From assembly GCF_018619185.1 (NCBI RefSeq), contig NZ_JAAXYC010000043.1, forward strand, positions 1 to 38,475: 38,475 nt of DNA, written 5' to 3'. Of this stretch, positions 32,954 through 38,475 are shown one piece after another (within the stretch, counting starts at the first letter, position 1; each line of letters starts with the position of its first letter). A program made the position numbers and the translations under genes. Under the pieces are notes generated by a model. The model worked only from the letters and a program-made list of their open reading frames with translations. It was not told the origin of the DNA and did not search any database. This stretch comes from Streptomyces sp. McG3 (GTDB lineage Bacteria > Actinomycetota > Actinomycetes > Streptomycetales > Streptomycetaceae).

Positions 32954-34113
32954 GGCAGCCGCTCCGCGATGGCGCGGTAGACGGCCGGATCGGTCCAGTA
33001 GGCGCTGTGGGCGGCGGGGAACGGTTGCCGGTTGTCGGTCGCGATGTCCTCGGCCCGGCCGGGGAACAGCGGTGCGGCGGCGAAGCCGAGCAGGTCGCGG
33101 CGGTCGTGGATGTTCAGCCAGGCGGGGACGTGGGCGGGCAGCGGCTCCGGGTGTTCGAGGTGGGGCAGTGCCCCCGTCTCGTACAGGAACGGCCCCTGCG
33201 AGCCCACCGTGACCAGGAGCCGGACTCCGGGCAGCGGGGCCTCGATCAGGGTGTCGAGGGCGATGATCCCGCCGAGGCTGTGGCCGAGCAGGACGACCGG
33301 GGGCTCCACGGCGGCGACCAGCTCGCGCAGCGCGGCGCGCAGGGGGCCGCCGCGGACGAGGAACGTGAGCACGTCGCCCGCCGCCGGGTGGGCGGCCCCG
33401 GTGAGGGCGCGGCGGCGTCGCACCGCGTAACGGGAGCCGAGCCGCAGCAGCGGCCGGGCGGCCAGGCGGCCCACGGGCCCCCTGCTGGTACCGGGCGCCG
33501 CGGCGCCGAGCTCCCGGGCGATCCGGTCCACCGCGGCGTCGCGGGTGGCCCCGTCGGGGATCACGGGCGCGTCCTCGGCGAGGGCCGCGCCGATCACGGC
33601 GGCGACCAGCGCACGGGCCAGGAGCGTCGCCAGGGCTTCGGGATCCACGGCTTGGGCGGCCGGGGCGAGCAGTGGACCACGGGCCAGGGCGGCGGCCCGC
33701 GCACCGAGACCCGGGCCCAGATGCGGGGCGACCGCCTCGTCCCGGGCGGCCAGCGCCGCCAGCCGCTCCCGGAACTCCTCGTCGGGGAAGGCGGCGCCCG
33801 GCGGGATCTCGCCCGAGGGGTCGCGCGCGGCGGCGAGGGCCAGCTCCGCCTCCGGGTCGCGGTAGAGGCGCTCCCAGGCGGCGGCCTCGTCGTCCTCCTC
33901 GCTCCCCACGTCCCGTTCGGTGGCTCCGACCCCGTCGTACGGGATGCTGGCCCCGCCCGCCGCGAGCCGGGCCCCGTACCGCTCGCCCCAGTCGAGCGCC
34001 ACGACCCCCACGCCCGGGGCGGCCTCGGCGAGCGAGGCCGTGACCCTCTCGCGGAGGGCCTCGGCGTGCGGCGGCCGCACGCCCGTGCCGTGGATGAATA
34101 TGACCGTGGTCAC
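32950..34113 (-). CDS. Alpha/beta hydrolase
   Basis: This 387-residue protein begins TTVIFIHGTG, the oxyanion strand of an alpha/beta hydrolase, and carries the nucleophile elbow VVLLGHSLGG (Ser279). Asp in NIHDRRDLL (about 337-340) and His in AAHSAYW (about 369) complete a triad. A long insert (about residues 65-240) rich in Ala/Glu separates the first strand from the nucleophile. It resembles proteins annotated as lipases or esterases in conflict-type operons. No signal peptide is present, so it acts in the cytoplasm. GTG 34113 is the start; the 97-base gap upstream carries a doubled GGTCCGGGCCGGG. Confidence 0.8.
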   Translation of the reverse strand: MTTVIFIHGTGVRPPHAEALRERVTASLAEAAPGVGVVALDWGERYGARLAAGGASIPYDGVGATERDVGSEEDDEAAAWERLYRDPEAELALAAARDPSGEIPPGAAFPDEEFRERLAALAARDEAVAPHLGPGLGARAAALARGPLLAPAAQAVDPEALATLLARALVAAVIGAALAEDAPVIPDGATRDAAVDRIARELGAAAPGTSRGPVGRLAARPLLRLGSRYAVRRRRALTGAAHPAAGDVLTFLVRGGPLRAALRELVAAVEPPVVLLGHSLGGIIALDTLIEAPLPGVRLLVTVGSQGPFLYETGALPHLEHPEPLPAHVPAWLNIHDRRDLLGFAAAPLFPGRAEDIATDNRQPFPAAHSAYWTDPAVYRAIAERLP

Positions 34114-34210
34114 GCGTCGCCCCCGTCAGTGGTCTCCCGGCCCGCCGGTCCGGGCCGGGTCCCGTGGTCGGTCCGGGCCGGGCGTCGCAGCGCCGTCCCG
34201 GTCCGTCGCC

Positions 34211-37200
34211 TCACAACGGAATCACCGTCACGTCGTACTCGATGCGCTGATGCAGCCGGGCGGAGGTCCGCCACGGGTGCTCATCCCCGAGGACGCGGGT
34301 CAGGCCCTCCACCGCCCGGGCGTTGAGCCGGTCCGCCTCCGCGGGGCGGCCGAGGCCGCGCTGGTCCAGCGAGAGGTTCGCGACGCAGACCAGGGTGAGG
34401 GGATGGTCCTCGCCCGCCACCTCGGTGAGCAGCGGCAGCGTGGCGCTGTCCACCTCCAGGGCGCCCGCGAAGTCCAGCCGGGCGTAGTGGTCGTTGGCCC
34501 TGCCCAGCGCGGCGGCCATCGTGTAGACGTGCCGCTCCCCCAGGTCCGCGCGGAGCCGTGCCTCCGCGACCGTGTCCAGCCGCTCGGCCTCCTCCACCTC
34601 GCCCATGGCCCGCAGGGTGGCGGCCACGTTGACCATGGCGCACAGGGTGTACGGGTGGTGCTCACCGAAGACGTCCCGATAGCGGTCCAGGATCTGGTGG
34701 CCGAGGCGCCGGGAGTCCTCCAGCCTGCCCGCGATCCTGCGGTCGACGACCGCCGCCATGGCGGCCCCCAGGGTCTCCGGGTACTCGGCTCCGTACCGGG
34801 TGGTGAAGCGCTCCAGGATCTCCTCGACCAGCTCTGCCGCACCCTCCAGGTGTCCGGCCCGGCGGCGGCAGATCGCGAGATTCAGCGCGGCCCGGATCGT
34901 CGCCGCGTTGGTGGGGCCGAAGTGGGTCCGGTAGGTCTGGTACGTCGACTCCTGCAAGGTCCGGGCCTGGGGGAAGTCGCCCGCCTCGCGGGTGTCCGCC
35001 GCCAGGGCGCTCAGGGTGTTGAGGGTGAGGCCGCTGGTCGGGCCGTAGAGCAACTGGCGTTGCCTGGCGGCCTCTTCGTCGATCTCCATCGCCCGCCGGA
35101 AGTCGCCGTTCACGCGCAGCGAGACGCCGTAGCTGTGGGCCGCGTTCAGCGTCGTCGGGTCCTCCGGACCGTAGAGGTCGCCGGCCCGTTCGAAGGCCTC
35201 GGCGCTCAGCTCCCGGGCAGCGTGGAAGTCGCCCCGGTAGCGCAGCGAACCGGCCATCTGGAGCATGGAGTCGATGAGCTCCTCCTCCGGGATCGGCGCG
35301 CTGCGCGAGACCTCCATGGCCTGTTCGCTCAGCGCCGCGGCCTCCGGGATCCGGCCGAGGTGCTGGAGGTAGAAGCCGAGCATCTTGGTGATCCGGATGA
35401 CGTGCAGGTCCTCCTCGGCCGACTGCTCGCTCCAGGCCTCCCACGCCCGCCGGGTCAGGTCCGCGCCCGCCTGGTGCGCACCCCAGTAGTAGAGGAAGGT
35501 GACCATGTCGAACACCAGGTCCCGCACCCAGCCGTCGGAGCTGTCGACCGCGTCGGAGGCGACCACGTGGGGCAGCAGTCCGAGGTAGGCGGGCCACTGT
35601 TCCGGTGAGGCGGGCAGCCCGGGCTTGGCGGTGGTCAGGAGGAGGTGGGCGGCGTTGCGCATCGCCTCCCGCTCCTCCGGGGCCAGCCGGGCGACGATCA
35701 CGTTCTGCATCAGCCGGTGCATCTGGAGCGTGCCGGCCTTGTGGTCGAGGCGTACCAGCGAGAGCTTGCTCAGGTCGCGGGTGGCGCGGGCCAGCAGCAG
35801 CGGGTCGCGCAGCACCCGGTCCAGCTCGGGGGTGATCTGGACGTTGCGGCCGCCGCGGAGCATGTTCAGCGGGATGGGCTCGGGTGCCATGCAGGCGCAG
35901 ATCTGGAGCAGCTGGCGGGCGGCCGGGTTCTCGGCGGACAGCCGGCCGAGCGAGATGTCCCAGACCGCGGCGACGGGCAGCGGGTAGTCCGGGGACGGGG
36001 CCAGTTCGAGGATCTCGGGGCGGTGTTCGTCGAGCAGCTGGAGGTACTCGTCGACCGGCATGCCGGTGGCGGCGTGCCAGGCGCCGGCCTGTTCGACGGC
36101 CAGGGGCAGGTCGCCGAGCGCCTCGGCGAGCCGGCCCGCGTCATGGGTGCTCAGTCCCCGGGCCCGGCGCTGGAGCAGCGAGATGCTCTCCTCACGGTCG
36201 AAGACGTCGACGCTGAGGGGGGTGGCGACCCGTTCCCACTCCCGGTTGCGCGAGGTGACGATGATCTTTCCCGGTCCGCCGTTGGGGAAGTACGAGCGCA
36301 CCGACTCGATGTCCTCGGCGTTGTCGAAGACCAGCAGCCAGTTGTCGAAGGGCTTGCCGGTGCGCAGGGCCTCGCGGACGGCGGGGACGGCGGTGTTCGC
36401 CTGCGGCCCGACCTCCAGGCCGAGGCCGGCCGCCAGCTCGGCGAGCGCGGCCAGGATCAGGCTCTCCTGCTCGGCGGGGATCCACCAGATGACGTTGTAC
36501 TCGCCGCTGTGACGGTAGACGTACTCCACCGCGATCTGCGATTTGCCCACACCGCCGAGGCCGTGCAGTGCGTGCGGGAGGACCGCCGTCGTCTCGTCCT
36601 CGGTCAGCTGCCGCTCCACGGCGGCGAGAAGGGACTCTCGGCCGGTGAAGTTGGGGTTCTTGGGCGGCACGTTGCCCATGATCCTCGGCTGGCCCGAACG
36701 GACGACGCGTGCTTCCGGCGCTTTGACTTCCATCTCCTCGTGAGCCCTCCGGGCGGTGTTGTCAGCTGGTGCCGAGGTGTCAGCTGCTGGGGGTGTCGTG
36801 GGCGGCACGGGTCCTCCTGGTGAAACGACGCTGTCCGGTGGCAGCTTTGCCCAGTTCGGGGCATCTTTCAGCAAATCCGCATCGATCTCACCCGGCCGGG
36901 CAGGGGGGTCGTCCGGCGAACGCACCAGGCGGGCGGCCACCCTGGCGGCCCGGCCGGCGTAGGGGCCCGACAGCGCCCGCAGCACCGCCAGCTCGATCCG
37001 GAGCCAGGGGCGGGCGCCTGGCTCCGCACCGGGGAGGGCGGTCCGCACCGGGTCGTGGAGGGCCGCACGCAGCCGCGCACCGTGCCCCTGCCCCGTACGC
37101 AGCTCCGCCAGCAGGCCGACGGTGCGGGCGAGTTGGGTCCGGGTGCTGGTGGCGAGCAGTGCTTCGCGCACGTCGTCGGCGAAATCAGGACCGCTCCCGG

Positions 37201-38475
37201 CGTCGGCGTCCCAGTCGATCAGCCCGCCCATCATGACCTCGGCGAGGTGTTCGGGCCCGGCGTCCGGCAGGGCCAGGTCGCGCAGCTCGTCGATGACGGC
37301 GAAGTCCATGGGGGCGAGGGCCAGCAGGACGGCGAGCTGCCGGGCCAGCGGGCTGGCGAGCGAGCGGAACCTGCGTACGGCGGCGGCCGCCGCCCGGGGA
37401 CCGTCGACGGCCGGGGTGCGCAGCCCCGGGGCGGAGGCGCCCTTGGCCATCGCCCCTGCCAGGACCACCGGCAGGGTGCGCCGCACGCCCCGTTCGCCGG
37501 TCACCAGGTCGGCCCAGGCGCGGAAGGACCCGGCGCGCACGCTGAGCACCGGTACGGGCACGGTGTCGTCGTCCGGTTCGGGCAGCGGCCGGACGGGGTC
37601 GTGCGCGCCGAGCGGCGGACGGAAGCGGAAGCGCCGGTTCGGGGCGCCGAAGCCTCCGGCGTCCAGCTGGGCGCGGAAGGGGAACAGCGAGGAGCGGTGG
37701 CGCAGATAGGGCGGCAGGAGGTGGACCAGCGCGGTGGGCCCGCCGGAGGTGAGCCGTTCCAGTAGCCGGTCGGCTCCGGGGCCCGCCCAGCCGTGGGCGA
37801 GTCCGTCCGTCACGACGAGGAAGAGCCGCGCGCCGCGGCCGTCGAGCAGTTCGGCGGGGTCGCCGTCGCGTCCGCCGGGCCAGCGCAGCGCGGGTTCGCC
37901 GGCCCCGGCGGGCAGGTCCACCCCGACCGTGCGGACGTCGCGGAAGGCCCCGCTGCGGGCCGCCTCTTCGGCGATCTGCCGGACGGTGCCGTGCCACGGC
38001 GGCATGGTGGGGGCCCGGTCGACGAGGAGCACCAGGTCGAAGGCCCGCTCGCGGTCGGGGAGGAAGTAGGGAACCCACAGTCCGTCGGTCAGTCCGTGCT
38101 CGGCCGTGCTCTCCTCGTCCAGCGCGCTCCGGCCCCCGGTGGGCACCCTGCGGCCCAGCCCGCGCAGCGACCTGGCCAGCCGCGGCGGGGCCGTCCGCAC
38201 GGCCCGGGGGCGGGAGCCCGGCAGCCGTGCGGGGCCGGTGCGGGTGCGCTCCTGGACGGTCCTGATCTCCCGTTCGTACGCCGGTGGCCCGGGCAGCCCG
38301 GAGACCCCCGGCACGGCGTGGGGCGCGGGGTCGGACGCTGGGCCGGGCACCGGGCCGAGGAGCGGTTCGGGCTCTCCTGCGGGCGGAGGGCCGGCGGCCG
38401 GAGGCTGCCCGGAGCGGGACGTGTCGGGGCCGGGCGTGCCGGGGTGCCGTTCGGCGTGGGGCGGGTGGTCCGGGG
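34211..38475 (-). CDS. FxSxx-system type SAV_2336/NB-ARC/TPR protein, N-terminus outside the window
   Basis: At least 1420 residues are visible and the frame is still open at the right edge. A GTG at 38350 exists, but the Pro-rich stretch continues upstream without a stop, so the real start is probably outside. In order: a Pro-rich linker; a SAV_2336-type region (about 38160-36960) with a VWA-like strand FDLVLLVDRAPT whose MIDAS is degenerate; a linker; an NB-ARC STAND ATPase with NFTGRE, P-loop HGLGGVGKS (about 36540-36570) and Walker B WLLVFDNAED (about 36320-36350); a winged-helix-like segment; and at least eight TPR units (35450-34250). The same combination is known as the TPR protein of FxSxx-COOH systems. 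It probably senses a ligand and assembles by ATP hydrolysis, passing the signal to the caspase or maturation proteins (inference). Confidence 0.87.
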   Translation of the reverse strand, partial: PDHPPHAERHPGTPGPDTSRSGQPPAAGPPPAGEPEPLLGPVPGPASDPAPHAVPGVSGLPGPPAYEREIRTVQERTRTGPARLPGSRPRAVRTAPPRLARSLRGLGRRVPTGGRSALDEESTAEHGLTDGLWVPYFLPDRERAFDLVLLVDRAPTMPPWHGTVRQIAEEAARSGAFRDVRTVGVDLPAGAGEPALRWPGGRDGDPAELLDGRGARLFLVVTDGLAHGWAGPGADRLLERLTSGGPTALVHLLPPYLRHRSSLFPFRAQLDAGGFGAPNRRFRFRPPLGAHDPVRPLPEPDDDTVPVPVLSVRAGSFRAWADLVTGERGVRRTLPVVLAGAMAKGASAPGLRTPAVDGPRAAAAAVRRFRSLASPLARQLAVLLALAPMDFAVIDELRDLALPDAGPEHLAEVMMGGLIDWDADAGSGPDFADDVREALLATSTRTQLARTVGLLAELRTGQGHGARLRAALHDPVRTALPGAEPGARPWLRIELAVLRALSGPYAGRAARVAARLVRSPDDPPARPGEIDADLLKDAPNWAKLPPDSVVSPGGPVPPTTPPAADTSAPADNTARRAHEEMEVKAPEARVVRSGQPRIMGNVPPKNPNFTGRESLLAAVERQLTEDETTAVLPHALHGLGGVGKSQIAVEYVYRHSGEYNVIWWIPAEQESLILAALAELAAGLGLEVGPQANTAVPAVREALRTGKPFDNWLLVFDNAEDIESVRSYFPNGGPGKIIVTSRNREWERVATPLSVDVFDREESISLLQRRARGLSTHDAGRLAEALGDLPLAVEQAGAWHAATGMPVDEYLQLLDEHRPEILELAPSPDYPLPVAAVWDISLGRLSAENPAARQLLQICACMAPEPIPLNMLRGGRNVQITPELDRVLRDPLLLARATRDLSKLSLVRLDHKAGTLQMHRLMQNVIVARLAPEEREAMRNAAHLLLTTAKPGLPASPEQWPAYLGLLPHVVASDAVDSSDGWVRDLVFDMVTFLYYWGAHQAGADLTRRAWEAWSEQSAEEDLHVIRITKMLGFYLQHLGRIPEAAALSEQAMEVSRSAPIPEEELIDSMLQMAGSLRYRGDFHAARELSAEAFERAGDLYGPEDPTTLNAAHSYGVSLRVNGDFRRAMEIDEEAARQRQLLYGPTSGLTLNTLSALAADTREAGDFPQARTLQESTYQTYRTHFGPTNAATIRAALNLAICRRRAGHLEGAAELVEEILERFTTRYGAEYPETLGAAMAAVVDRRIAGRLEDSRRLGHQILDRYRDVFGEHHPYTLCAMVNVAATLRAMGEVEEAERLDTVAEARLRADLGERHVYTMAAALGRANDHYARLDFAGALEVDSATLPLLTEVAGEDHPLTLVCVANLSLDQRGLGRPAEADRLNARAVEGLTRVLGDEHPWRTSARLHQRIEYDVTVIPL

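Overview
The window is very GC-rich, with strong third-position G/C bias, frequent GTG starts, 4-base ATGA/GTGA stop-start overlaps and a conservon-type (cvn) sensor kinase. It is almost certainly a chromosomal segment of a Streptomyces or close relative. I noticed no in-frame TTA (bldA) codon in the genes I accept. No tRNA, rRNA, IS element, integrase or CRISPR array was seen.

Layout. (1) 1-1447: 5' part of a cvnA-like membrane histidine kinase, running off the left edge, preceded by a 615-base AT-richer gene-free stretch. (2) 2063-3442: TetR regulator and a SAM methyltransferase, divergent across a palindromic operator. (3) 3646-5870: FUSC-type aromatic-acid/toxin exporter followed by its overlapping MarR regulator, with a MarR-like palindrome upstream. 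(4) 6000-7863: small membrane protein, DUF3105 and DUF305 proteins, closed by a strong hairpin. (5) 8006-12420: xylose module, with a ROK repressor, xylA and divergent xylB; an 18-bp tandem repeat array sits on the repressor stop codon. (6) 12407-16107: self-resistance module, with a macrolide glycosyltransferase and an ABC-F protein, facing a TetR gene. The ABC-F leader can form a hairpin that hides the ribosome-binding site and carries an upstream ORF. (7) 16149-19961: secreted/membrane VWA protein, a smaller partner that resembles its membrane-proximal part, and an AspT/YidE-type transporter. (8) 20024-21946: small conserved protein and a cytochrome P450. (9) 22010-29336, minus strand: betB-betA-proV-proWZ-proX, choline oxidation to glycine betaine plus glycine betaine/choline uptake, an osmoprotection operon. 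(10) 29548-38475, minus strand: a five-gene accessory operon running off the right edge.

The most interesting region is (10). It encodes a large SAV_2336/NB-ARC/TPR protein of the type found in FxSxx-COOH systems, an alpha/beta hydrolase, a caspase-like protease with a C-terminal effector-associated-like domain, a 72-residue peptide, and a HExxH-type putative peptide beta-hydroxylase. The small peptide resembles the leader of FxSxx RiPP precursors but lacks the FxSxx C-terminus, and no radical SAM maturase lies inside the window. This looks like a variant RiPP system joined to a STAND/caspase signalling module. The ABC-F leader is the second most testable find.
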